From Numida meleagris (taxonomy: Eukaryota > Chordata > Aves > Galliformes > Numididae): a stretch of 64,000 bases of DNA. The position numbers and the translations under genes were made by a program. Each line of letters begins with the position of its first letter. The first letter of the stretch is position 1. Positions 1 to 11,100 of the stretch are shown here, one piece after another. The notes under the pieces are model-generated. The model ran no database searches, was not told the DNA's origin, and saw only the letters and a list, made by a program, of their open reading frames with translations. The DNA is taken from assembly GCF_002078875.1 (NCBI RefSeq), contig NC_034414.1, positions 30,016,450 through 30,080,449 on the forward strand, written 5' to 3'.

Positions 1-1173
1 GGAAAGATAGGTCTGGTATTGGCACTTTCTGGTTATTGGACCCTACCAGTTATTCTAGGAAATAACTGTTCTTAATGTGGAGAAACGAATACCTGAAATT
101 GTTCAGCAGTCAGGCTGACTGCCTGAATAGAATCACTTGGCTCAGGGAAAGACACAGCTTTGCCAGTCCATATTTCCCATTGTAACAACAAACTTATCAA
201 AATTGGTCATGCCAAGGTCTTAAGTTAAAATCTCCTTGAACAACAATGCTTCATTGGAGACATAGAGCTTCTCCTAGACAAAGGCTGACTTCCTGCAATA
301 TGCATGGTGGTTACTGTTGCCAGAGATTTGCAACCACTGATAATATATTTGAATTATATTCTGTATCTACATATCTTGGAGAAAGGAAATATGCTCTGTC
401 AACCCAAAATTCTTATTTTGCTTCATGTAGATGTTGACGGGCAGTCTGTTTTTTTCACTTGAGGAAAAGGAGCTGTTTCATGCTTACAGTCTCACCTACT
501 TGAAGAAATAATGGGTACTTGTTATTTATTTTTTCCTTCTGGCCTGGTCAGATGATTCTGTCTTCTCTGGCGGGTGAAAAGATTTCACATATTTACCAAC
601 AAATACACAGATGTACATCACCCATGTGATCATCCTTTTGTTTGTCACCCATCCCGTGTTTGTAAGGACCCTTCAGCGTGCATTGAGATCTTCTCAGAGA
701 ACCTCTTACAGTGTGACCACAGACACAGGCCAGTTGTTCAGGGAAACACATCCAAGGAGCATGGACTAAGTTCTGTTGGTTAAGGAATATGATCAAGTTT
801 TTTTCATGCTAGGTTGTCTTCATGAAAGAACTGGGATACTCTTTTTTCTGTGTTGTAAAACTACAGTCTAACTATTAGAGAAAACAACTGGATCTTCCTT
901 CTAAAACAAATACGTGATTTTAACAATCAGTTCTTAAAAACAAAACAAAACACACACACACAAAGAAAAAGAAAAAACAACAAAAAAACACCAACTTGAG
1001 CTGCTGATAATAGCAGCAGCATTAAAGTATCTTGTTTGCTTTTCCCAGATCTCCCAAATGGCTTCAGCCCTCACCTCTCTCTTCTTGAGAGATGGAGATC
1101 TTGGGTGTCCGTTCCCAACTTCTCACCCTTTTGGGCATCTTGTAACCTCGGCCATCCCTGGATCCAGTAAACC

Positions 1174-1181
1174 TGGTGCTA
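1174..1181 (+). promoter_or_regulatory. miR-29 8-mer seed match
   Basis: TGGTGCTA is complementary to miR-29 nucleotides 2-8 with an A opposite position 1. It has meaning only if the surrounding sequence is transcribed on the + strand, as proposed for the BMF 3'UTR. A second 7-mer match lies at 3619-3625. Confidence 0.35.
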
Positions 1182-2449
1182 GTAGGGAATAGTTAATTTT
1201 ACTTTTGTTTCCTGCAGTTCTTGAAAGCTGAGCCAGTAATTGCAAAGTGACTGCCCAGGGATAGCTGCAAACTGCCATTAATAGGAAACAACAAAGGCAG
1301 AGGAGAAAATGAATTTGCATAGAGAGGGTTGCCTTTGGATTTGTGTGCAGGGCTGCAGACTTCTCCCAAGGTGCTGATAATCTCTGGTAGCACTGAATTC
1401 CTGCATAACTGATCACATATCTCAGTTTAAATAGCCTAGTGGGTTAGATGTTTGTTGGTTAAACTCTCTGTAGAAGAGTCCTGAAAGAAACTTCCCTATT
1501 AGCCTTTGCTTTGGAGATGTGTATCAGCAAGGGACTAGAGTAGAGGAACCCAGTCCTTCTTAATATAGAAAGGGTGATTGTGAAGACTTCTCTCTTTCTT
1601 TCTATTGGCTGTTTGCTTTGTCCCTTCAAACCTGGATTAAAGTTATATGAGATGTGTGCATGTGAAGTTAATACAGCCCAAGTTGTTCTGTAGCTGTCAC
1701 TGGAGCTATAGCCAAGGTTAAACTTCATTCTGTATGGGTCTTGGCACTCTTCTGGGAAACTGCATATTCTGCCCATTAGTAGACGTGGGAGAAGATTTTC
1801 CTTTTTTTAAGAAAAAGGAATATTACTTGAGGCAGTTGTTGCAATGTGACCCCCTCAACTCTGCAAAATTAGTTCCATCCTTCTGCTACTGGTCCTGACC
1901 AATATCTTTGACAAAGTTGTAGGAATGGTGAGACTGTGACATGCTGGATGGTGTGCTATTGAGGGTATTTTTAAAGGGAAAAATACAGACAGCACATAAC
2001 ATATGTGCTATAAGCCAAGCAAGAATGTGGAAATGTGGAGGCCTTGCCTTATTTTACCGGCTATATTTACTGCAGGATTATAAGTAAAAGGGCCATGGAT
2101 TGCTCATTCATATTGATGGGAGCTCTGCACATGGACCGAGCACTATAGAGTATTAGCATAATTTGACAAACAAAGGTTTTTAATTATGTCATTCAAAAGA
2201 GTCTGTTTTTCAAACTGGCATTTGTGCTCATTTGCAAAAATGCCTACGTATTGCCTTTGATTGTTTTAGCAAAAAGAAATACCTCAAGGAATTGATAAAA
2301 GATCATAGAACAATCTTTTACAGTTCCTAAAGACTTCAGTGGTCTGTTTCTTTGGTTTGCATGTGTTCACACAGGTGTTACACAGCTCAGTTCTTCTCCA
2401 CCTGGAAAAGCAGAAAAGACCAAACACATCAAATGCACTGGAATGTAAC

Positions 2450-2486
2450 TGTGTGTGTGGGTGTGCATGAGTGTGCGTGTGTGTGT
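2450..2486. repeat. Imperfect (TG)n microsatellite
   Basis: A run of TG dinucleotides interrupted by GG, CATGA and CG. It is a simple repeat, and its minus-strand reading gives the His-Thr-rich spurious ORFs in this spot. Confidence 0.8.
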
Positions 2487-3559
2487 TCTTAAACTGAATG
2501 CAGTCTGACATCCCCTACCCCTTCTTTCTTCCATGTGCCTCACCTTCCTCCTTAGCCACAGAAAGGAGGGTCTCTTCCTGTGAATCCTATGCTGGAAGTT
2601 GGTTTCTGGGAAGCGAAACCTAATGTTCTGTGGGCTGTTTTTTAAAGCCATGTTTCAGTTCTGTCTTCAGACTCTTAGCTGCCTTTGGGGAATGGAGGGG
2701 TGGGAAGGGTAGATTCTTAAACTGTTTTTAAAATCTGTTATGAAAATGTTGCATGTATAAGGTTATTCTTAAATCTAAAAAAGGAGTCTCCCTGATTTGT
2801 GGACATTGCTCCAGGAGAGCATCATCACAGATTCCTCAGCTCCAGTTTTTATCAGACTATTATGAAAGGAAAACTTGATGACAAAAGGGGAGAGACTGGT
2901 GTGATGTACAGACAACATTGCCAGTATCTTGTTTAAATAAAAGTCAGAAGCTAGGCTTCAAATAGGGAAATTTCAAAACACCCAAGGGATTTGAATGTCT
3001 GTTTCCACTGGATGCATTTGAAAATCCTGCCACTAAATTTGAGTTTGGGAGTCTAGACTGTTGGGATTCTTTTTTTGTGAAACTAATCATGTATCTTTTC
3101 TTCCATTCTTTTCAGTGCTATGTAGTACACTCTCTCATGTTTCTAGGTAAAATTCACTGATGAGCATACTGTGAAATGTGGATTCACGTTTTCTCCCTTC
3201 CCCTCTTGCATGACTTTTCTACTTTTATGGGATACATTTAAAACTTCAGAGTCCTTCATCTGAAAAACCAAAAGGGTAAAGTGAGCTAGAATTTGTAATG
3301 TACTTAATAAACTTCCCATAGCCACAGTGGAGGGTTTTCCCATGATTTCTAATATTCACCAGAATATTATACTGTCCTGCTGCAGAAGTAATTCTGATGC
3401 TCTCCTGTGAGATTTCTGTCTGTATTAGTCCTGAAGTGCACACACCTTCTTTGCCATGGACTGAGACCCAGTGAGAATGTAGCATTTTGTTTATCCTGGT
3501 TGTGTGCCTCCAGGACTCCTGCCTGTACCAAAGGTGACTGGGCAGTGCTCCTTTTTTTC

Positions 3560-3580
3560 TTTTTTTTTTTTTTTTTTTTT
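3560..3580. repeat. Poly-T tract, 21 T
   Basis: An uninterrupted run of 21 T, preceded by seven more T and one C. It lies about 100 bases upstream of the AATAAA at 3676. No retroposed gene body is recognisable next to it. Confidence 0.85.
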
Positions 3581-3675
3581 GTATCTGTGCAGTATATTTG
3601 CTTTGTGCTTTCTTTCTTTGGTGCTTTTTAATACTTTAATACTTGGATTTTTTTCTAATAACTGGTACAATTTTT

Positions 3676-3681
3676 AATAAA
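3676..3681 (+). terminator. AATAAA polyadenylation signal
   Basis: A canonical hexamer, followed 15-45 bases later by TTCTTTATCTGTGTTCTTTG and further T-rich sequence, which resembles a downstream U/GU-rich element. It probably marks the mRNA end of the upstream gene (inferred BMF), with cleavage near 3695-3705. A weaker context surrounds another AATAAA at 2936-2941. Confidence 0.5.
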
Positions 3682-3705
3682 ATTGTTAAATTCTTTATCT
3701 GTGTT

Positions 3706-5019
3706 CTTTGTTTTATTTTTTAAGGGACAGAGGCATTTCTAGAGCTGGCCAGTTCTGGAGTTACTTAAACTGGTGATACAGTTTGGTTGTACAATTTTGA
3801 ATATACCTGGTAGATTGTCTTATGTACACCCTAAAACCAAGCCCTACAGCAAAGGCAAGATTTCATTTCCAGGCTGGACTGCTATCCTTAGGCACAATTC
3901 AAGTTATGAAATATTCTTTCAAGGATGAAATTCCCATGAATGGACAGCTGCTGCTGGTGGAGCTGTGCAGTTAACTTGGAGCTGCACTATTAACTTGCTG
4001 CTTCAAATCGGAAAGCTGAGAATTTGTTTCTCTTAAAACATACGTAGCATGCCAAATCTGTAAAATGTAACCTTTGACTGATGGCTGCTTCCCTACTGCC
4101 TAGGCAAGTACACTCAGGGGCACCTCAGGCCAAAGGCACTAATTGAGAGAGGCACCGTTCTTGCTGGTCTTCTGGCATAAAGGCAGAGGACAAAGGTTGC
4201 TGCAGCTTTCAGGGGGCTTGTAATGACACCCTTCAAACACAAATATGAGGATGGCTTGACCATTACAAGTGACAGCAAGGTACATTTTAGTAATCATCAG
4301 GCCTCTCCTTAAGTTTTACTGCCTTCCTACATGGAAAGAGAAACTTCCATTAAGTAATAGCAGTTAATCTTTGTGGAGCAGAAATGGAGAGGCACGTATT
4401 GCAAATTATAATATCGTATAATATTGAATATTCCTTCAACCACATGCCTCCACCAATGTGATGTTGTTTGTATAGTGTTCATTGGGAGGCTTTAGGAAAC
4501 TGAGTTAACAATCCTACTCGATGTTAAGTTGCCTCTGTTGGTATGTGCCTGTCACAATAGGGTCTTTCATTCTGAGAACACATGATGTGTGTGGTATGAA
4601 AAGCCACATGTGCATCTAAGACCACAGGGGGAAAAAGACAGTTTTTCTTTTCATTATGTTAGATCTGCTGAAAGTGTGTCCCCTGGCCAGCATCATGTGA
4701 CTATGAAAGAGCCTGTTGTAACACACTGATACGTGGGGACAGAAGTGAGATTGACTTAGATGGGAGTGTTGGCTCTGACTTTCCCGATTCTCATTAAATT
4801 CTTGTAATTAATTAAAGTCTCACTCTTAAAATCTTTATTAAGTCTTGTATCAAAGAAAATAATAGCTTTTACAGATGAACTACTGTAACGCTACCTCAGA
4901 AGGATTTGCCAAAGCAGCGGAATGCAATGCACCTTGCTCAAAACAAAAGCAAGTGCACAGTTGCATGGACTGCTTTCCTTCTTCTGGGATCTGGATCAAT
5001 CTTGGCAGTTTCGTTTAGA
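3706..5019. other. Gene-free interval
   Basis: I see no exon-like or repeat structure here beyond AT-rich patches, for example around 4400-4430 and 4795-4860. Short ORFs at the right end continue into the LTR and are chance frames. Confidence 0.6.
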
Positions 5020-5024
5020 CCTGT
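5020..5024. repeat. Target site duplication, left copy
   Basis: CCTGT directly precedes the LTR and matches 5555-5559 exactly. Confidence 0.8.
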
Positions 5025-5554
5025 TGTCAACGGTTTACAGGCGTTCGGCCCGGTTCCGTGACGAAGGGGATGGGGGACCCACGGGCCCACGCCCCAGGAA
5101 AAGGGAAAAGGGGAAAAGGGTAAGGAGATGGCCCTGAGAGCAAAGAACAGCGGCAACAATCTGAGGAGAAACAAACTAATTTACTAAATAAGATACCGGA
5201 ATGCAAAATAACACACTATAATACAATATAATTACAATTTAAGCTGATAAATCCAATACAGAGAGAGAGAATGTCCCAAAATCAAGGTAGGCCTTACTCT
5301 ACTACCGACGATAAGACGGCTGGAGAGCGAGGTGCTGCCAAGACGAGAGACGGGCAGAAAAAGGGACGAGGTCTCATGATCTGCAAGTTTTTATACTGCC
5401 AGCTTTTATCTTTTCCCTCCGGCTGGAAAATGGTAACAGAGGAGCAAAGTACCCTGGGGAATGTAGTAGTCCTTCTCTTCTGAGAACCAGGTACATTCAC
5501 TACATGATGTTATGATGTGGAATACCAACAACCGAAAATCACAAAACCATGACA

Positions 5555-5559
5555 CCTGT
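5555..5559. repeat. Target site duplication, right copy
   Basis: CCTGT directly follows the LTR and matches 5020-5024 exactly. Confidence 0.8.
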
Positions 5560-6576
5560 CAAAACCCACTGTCTGCCATCCAGCCGTGGTGGAGTAGAGT
5601 CACTGCATGCAAACTTTTTTGGGGTAGGCATCAAGACCAAAAACTAGAGGCTGGCACATTCCTATTACGATGGATGTTAGTACATATAATTATTTTAGTT
5701 TGAAAGAAGGAAGATATCCCAGAAGATATACTTCAGAAAAGCTTTCTTCTCAAAACCTTAAGCCCTCAAACTAATATAACATTTTCAATTTATTTCCAGC
5801 CATGGAAACCGCAGTGTGTCCATTGCTTTATGCACTAACATGACTAGCACTTTAAGAGTGAAGGAGTTCTGTTATGAACTTCCTAGTGGTATGCTGTGGG
5901 GACAAGGTAAAAAGTTTAAGCAGGATTACTGCATCAAGGAAAAAATGTTTATCAAGAAGTGCTCAGCCTGCCTCGTTAAAAGTAATAAAGCACTATGAGG
6001 ACAAGAAAGTTCTCTGGTTGCGCAAGCTACTGCACAAAGCGCTCCATTTTCATGACTGTCTGCTGAAGTTTAGAAGCCACTGTAGCACTTGGTTTGGGGA
6101 CTATTTTTCAAGCACTCATACTGTTGTTTTATGGTGCAGTAAATGTGCAGCTCCTTACTCTTTGTAATGTATATGCAAACTTGGAAGTTGCTGTACTAAC
6201 CAGCTTTCCCATGGTACTTTCTTACCTGAGTAATTCTGAAACAATCCAGCCCACTACCTCCCTTTGCCCTCCTCCCTCGTTGCTATTTATGGAGAGATTA
6301 TGTTTGGGAAAGAAAAATGGTCCTGAAAATGATTTTCGGCCACTTGTGGGGGATTGATTGATTGGTGTTAAAATGCATGAGATGCGATTACTTCATTGTG
6401 CATATTGGTGGTTGCTGGTGAAAGGCCTGAGTGTGAATGGAAAGAAACCTGCTTCCAACAGAAGCTTAACAAATAGCAAATGGTAATTTTTGGCACTGAG
6501 TTATCTTCCACCTGATGTGATGCACAGCACTCTGATAGTTGTATGGAGTCAGACAACAAATTGACAGGCATAGTGC

Positions 6577-6588
6577 ATTGACGTCAAT
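6577..6588. promoter_or_regulatory. Palindromic CRE motif
   Basis: ATTGACGTCAAT is a perfect 12-bp palindrome centred on the full CREB/ATF site TGACGTCA (6579-6586). It is far from any promoter seen here, so if functional it would belong to a distal element. A single motif alone can be chance, although intact CpG-containing CREs are uncommon in distal AT-rich vertebrate DNA. Confidence 0.3.
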
Positions 6589-7929
6589 ATTCATATTCTC
6601 CTGCATAAGTCCCTTAAATCTCGATTTCTCTTAAAAGAATTGTGTTCTCTGTAACATTTATAATGGACTCTTTTCTTTCTCCATTAGAGTCTGTGTCAGC
6701 ATTCTCCTTCTCTGTGTTTTGCCTCAGGGCACTTGATGTATACAAAGGCTCCTCTGTTTTCTGCTCTTAGTCACACGCTTTCACTCTTAACCTCAGCACT
6801 ATAAACTAAACATCCACCCACCATGGCTGGAGATGACCCTGTTTATGTCTGCTGCTCAAATCACGACAGCAACAGTCATGAAAGTATGTTCCATGGAGAC
6901 AGTTAGCTCTTGATAACTGGACAATGAGTCTTGGCTTTTTATAACATGAGTTTTGCAAAAATTTCAGCAGAAATAAAGAGCCAGAAATAGTTAATGGAAT
7001 CTGTAAAGTAATAGCTTGTTTCAATTCTGTTACTCCACCACCTTTTAAAATTACTGTTGATGACTCACTGGAACAGCCCACCATGGCATGGGGCCATGAA
7101 TCCAACCAGGGTGAGGGCAGGGTAGTGGGGTCCAGGTCAGCATCCCTCCGTGCAGCTGAGGGCTACTCAGAAGGACAGGCCTGAAGCACCACTGCTCCGA
7201 CCCCAGCAGCCATGTGCAGGAGTCCAGCAGCAGGTCATCCCACTCAAAAGACCTTTCCATCTTCAGAGCACTTCACTGTCAGTCTCCTTGCCATGGATGA
7301 CAGGCAGGGGCTTGGGGGAAAGAAGGGCTCCTCCTGAGGAGGTCAACAGCCTGTGGAAAGAAGGATGAGCTGACTGCCAGTTGGGAACATGAGACAAAGG
7401 GGCAGGAACACTGATAACAATTTGCAGCATGGGACAACTTGTTAATTTCTTTTTATAAACAGTTGAAACCAGCCATCCAGCTGAAGTCAAGCTTAATTCT
7501 CTGCAAGCACTACCAGAGTGCATCAGGAAAAAGGCATGGTTCTCTATGAGGGGCTGCTGCTCTCCTGGCTAGGTCTCAGCAGATACTTCCAGAGGCACAG
7601 TCACACTGGGGGATCATGGGCTGTTCTGACTCCTCCTGCTATCTCCTGCTCTGTTCCCACTTTCCTTTCACCGTTTTGCAAAGCCCACAAACAGAAGGTG
7701 CTGTGATGCTGTCCTTACAGAAAGTATTTCAATGCCTTCCTAGAGGTTCAGCCTGCAGCTGTGCTGCAGGAAGTCCCATGGCTCCTCACCACCGGTGACT
7801 CACTCAGCTCCCTGGGCACCCTCACAGCTCCTCCAGCAGAAGTGCTCACCCTGTCACTGCAAAGTATCTTCCCTATGGTGTGTGTGCTAGCACTTCCATC
7901 AGTCTGATTTTAAACATCTCAAATGAGCA

Positions 7930-8130
7930 TCTTTCAACTATTTCCCAGAGGAGACTGCTGTACTTCCTAATAAATCTCACTGACAGAAGGCTTTCCACAA
8001 TATCCATCCTAACGTCTTCTGCTTAATTATATTGCAATACCCTACTTATATGTCCTTGTGTTACTTTGCGAGATTTTACCAAAGTCATTCCTATAGCTGG
8101 TGTACTTCAGAGCTCACTGAATTCCTTGGC
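7930..8130 (-). mobile_element. Possible degenerate CR1-type LINE fragment
   Basis: The segment around 7985-8060 (aggctttccacaatatccat, then cctaacgtcttctg and a T-rich stretch ending atatgtcctt) resembles the antisense of CR1-family 3' regions as I remember them. It is highly diverged and its ends are vague. It could be chance. Confidence 0.35.
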
Positions 8131-11100
8131 TTGTCTTCAGCGTGCGTGCAGTCAGCTTTTTTGGTAAATGGAGAATGTTGGGGTGTCCAGCACCACACCT
8201 ACTGGCTCCCCAGCAGGACCAGAAGTGACACCGTGAGAGCAGCTGTCACCAGGGGACAACCCTGGCTATTGTGCCCTGAGGAGAACCACAGTGCTCCTTT
8301 CAGCTGCTGGCTCCAGAGCTGAGCCATCCTCATCATCACTGCAGGAACTGACTTTGCCCTTTGAAAGAAGAAGAACCAAAGCAGAGCAGCTGGCTTTTCG
8401 CCATCCATCGATGCAGCTGTCCTGGGTGAGTATCCCTTGCCGGAGGACAGTTACCAGAGCTCACATCTATAGCGGGTCTCCCTGACTTCTTAGATGTGGA
8501 TTACAACTGCTAGGGTCCTGCTGGGTTATGATCTTTAATTAAAGTGCCTGGAGTCTGTCAACCTGCTTCACACTTTATTAGAGTGGTTATGACAGACAAA
8601 GGTAAGACACGGAATTAGATCCAGCAAGGGGCATAGGTACTAGCTGTCCCTTTTGGTATCGAAGTCCATATCCACAGTCTCATCCAGCTACTGCATAACC
8701 CTGGAAAGGCTTTTTACATTCAAGTTCCCCAAATGCCTAAAATTCTGCTGGAAACACTGAGCACCTCAGGACCAACCTCATGCCAAAGACCTGTGTGATG
8801 TGTAAGCTGATGCTTCTTTGCCTCTCTCAGTTGAGGTATCTGCCAGAGTGGACTTTTTCAGAGCACACCTCCAAACTAGTGTTTGCAAAAGATGCAGGAG
8901 ACAATCCTTTTTTCTCCAATTCAGCCAATAACTCATCCAGAGTTGTTGTCTGTTGCTAGATGAGCTCTGAGCCTGGTGCTTTCCGCTCCCAGAAGAGCAA
9001 CTGGACAGGCTGGGTTGCTCTAAACTTCTCCTGACAAAGCTGTACCACTTGGATATTACGGTAGCCAGTGACAAGGGAAAGAGCACACGACCATCATAAG
9101 GACAGGAAATCATGGCATGAATGTAAAAATCCATGTTCTAGTTACTGTTTACTGTCAGTTGAATTTGAGGCTTCAAGCCTTTGAACCCTGCCTGAGGAAG
9201 TGCCCCTTTCTCAGGTATCCAGAGTCTAGAGAAAAGTATTTTACTGGGCACCACTGTCCATGTTCTCGTTGTGCCTCAGTGGCCCTCCAAGTGGCTCTGC
9301 TTTTAGGGATCTACTGCTTCTGACATTGCCCGGGATCAGCTCATGTGCCCAAGCCAGGGCAGTGGAGCTGATGGACAGGATAGGCACCTGAAAGTCAAGT
9401 GTTGGAAAGATCGGAGTTAGGATGTTATATTCCCTTTTGTCTTTGTGTTTCTACATTTTCATCACTGTGTAGAATAGGGTAGTGCATTTTGTTAATCTCA
9501 GAATAGACAGTGCTTTATAATGGGACATTTCTGTGCATTGCACTTCTTTGTCTGCTATAAGATATGGTTTCTAACATTTCATTTCTTTTTTTTTTTTTGA
9601 CTTGGTACTTGTCCAGAGCACTTCTTCATCTTGCCAGCTAGTGATTAATTGGCTGTACTGAAAGGTTCAACACTTCTCTGTACGCTTACCAAAGGACATA
9701 GAGGAATGTGTGCTCTATATGGAGTAAAACATATCCTAAGTGGGTTTAAAAATGGGTCATCAGTTGCTCATTTAAGAATCAGTGCCCTTAAAACACATAA
9801 GGAAAAGTGCCCTACCTTTTTGGTACCATAATTTTTTAACTTAATAATCGGTGGCAATCTCAGTGGAAAGGATGGAGACTTCTGTTTATCTTCAGGTAAA
9901 CACATCACAGACAGTACAAGCACAAACATCCTTGTGCTACCCTAGTGTTGTCAGCTGCCATAAGGAATGTGGTTTTGTCCTTTGCTGCAGGAATTTTCAT
10001 GATGATCATTCAAAATCTTTACATTTCCACAATTCAGAGGAAAAAAATTATTAAAAGAAGTAAGCCTAGGGAGAGCCTTGTCAGTCATCATCTCATTTTT
10101 ACAGCACAAATGCTGCCCGAGACACCCTTCAGCATTCTGATCCATAGATTATGGTTTCAGAGGGGTAACAGTCCACTTGACAGCTAGGAGACTCGAGAAT
10201 ACTTTGAGCAAGGCTTGGAACAGGACCCATCTCTCTATTTCACACACCTACATCTCAGCTACTTGCTACACAGACTTTCAAAAGGAAATCCCTAATTAGG
10301 GCCTCTTACAATCCATGTTGTCACACTTCTGCAAGAGAGCTTTATGGAGCAATTTGACCTTGTTTCTACTTCTGTAATAGCAATTGATTTGTTAGCCCTA
10401 AGGTTGGAAAATTGTTCTCTTGCAGCGAGACATCTATAGTTTGTGTCTTGCAGATGACCCAAACATGGGTGTGTTTCAGCTGGCCATGATGCTTGTAACC
10501 ACTAGACCACAATCTGCTCCCAGAGCCAAGAATAGCAGGAAGGTTTCTGATGTTTGACTTTCGACAAAGCTGTCTCACTTGCAAGAAATTCTGGAGTGCT
10601 GGCAAAGTTAGTAAACTAACAGGGACCCTAAGAATGGGCAGGAAGCACTGGGAATGGGAAGGCAGGAGAAAGAAAAAAGATTTTTAAAAGCATTTTCTAG
10701 TTCTGTTTTTAAGTGGCGATTTTTTGTTTTTGTTTTTGTTTTGAGTCTCACTCATAATTTTTAAATTTGTGGTAGGTAATAATCTTGCCAAACCTAATAT
10801 ATCCTATCCTTCATCTCCACAGTTCTTCTTTCTCCAGAGTTTTTGTGCTTGTTCTGTCCTCGATCTGCCTTTTGCAGTGGTGTCAGAGGATACTAACCAG
10901 TAGCAGATGTGATATATTTTTTTATTTATTTATTGTGGACACTTCCTGAAAGAACTGCCCCAAAATAACAAAATAACAACAGCTCTTGCAGGCTACCAAA
11001 CACTATCCAGACTGTCGCTACTTTCAGGCATTGCCAGCCCAAATTGATTTGAGCAAGGAGCTGATAAAAAATGCTGTCAAGTCCAGGCAAGTTATGTTTC

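Larger units (their letters stand above)
1..3700 (+). other. BMF: Probable 3'UTR tail of BMF (inferred)
   Basis: No open frame longer than about 105 codons is present and none looks like a protein. The stretch ends in AATAAA at 3676-3681 followed by a U/GU-rich run, which is a standard cleavage and polyadenylation signature on the + strand. It contains a TGGTGCTA 8-mer at 1174-1181 and a TGGTGCT 7-mer at 3619-3625, both seed matches for miR-29. In mammals BMF, a BH3-only pro-apoptotic gene with a multi-kilobase 3'UTR, is the gene upstream of SRP14 on the same strand; the mammalian gap, as I recall it, is close to the 51 kb seen here. BMF is reported as a miR-29b target. The BMF assignment is therefore inference from gene order, spacing and these sites, since its coding exons lie off the left edge. 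The alternative is plain intergenic DNA. Confidence 0.45.
5020..5559 (-). mobile_element. Solo LTR of an endogenous retrovirus, with 5-bp TSD
   Basis: The element proper is 5025-5554 (530 bp). It begins TGTCA and ends TGACA on the + strand, giving the standard TG...CA ends with a 5-bp inverted terminal match. It is flanked by the direct repeat CCTGT at 5020-5024 and 5555-5559, a perfect 5-bp target site duplication. Read on the minus strand it has a TATA box (TATAAAA, complement of 5389-5395) roughly a third of the way in, as expected for U3/R, and an AGTAAA-like hexamer (complement of 5180-5185) that may serve polyadenylation. There is no second LTR and no gag, pol or env coding sequence nearby, so it is a recombination-derived solo LTR. 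The 5-bp duplication fits ERVL-type elements better than ERV1 (4 bp) or most ERVK (6 bp). The family name is not known to me. The perfect duplication suggests a fairly young insertion. Confidence 0.85.

Noticed and set aside
4922..5500. Several ORFs of about 70 codons at the LTR
   Set aside because: They lie within or across a solo LTR and resemble no retroviral protein.
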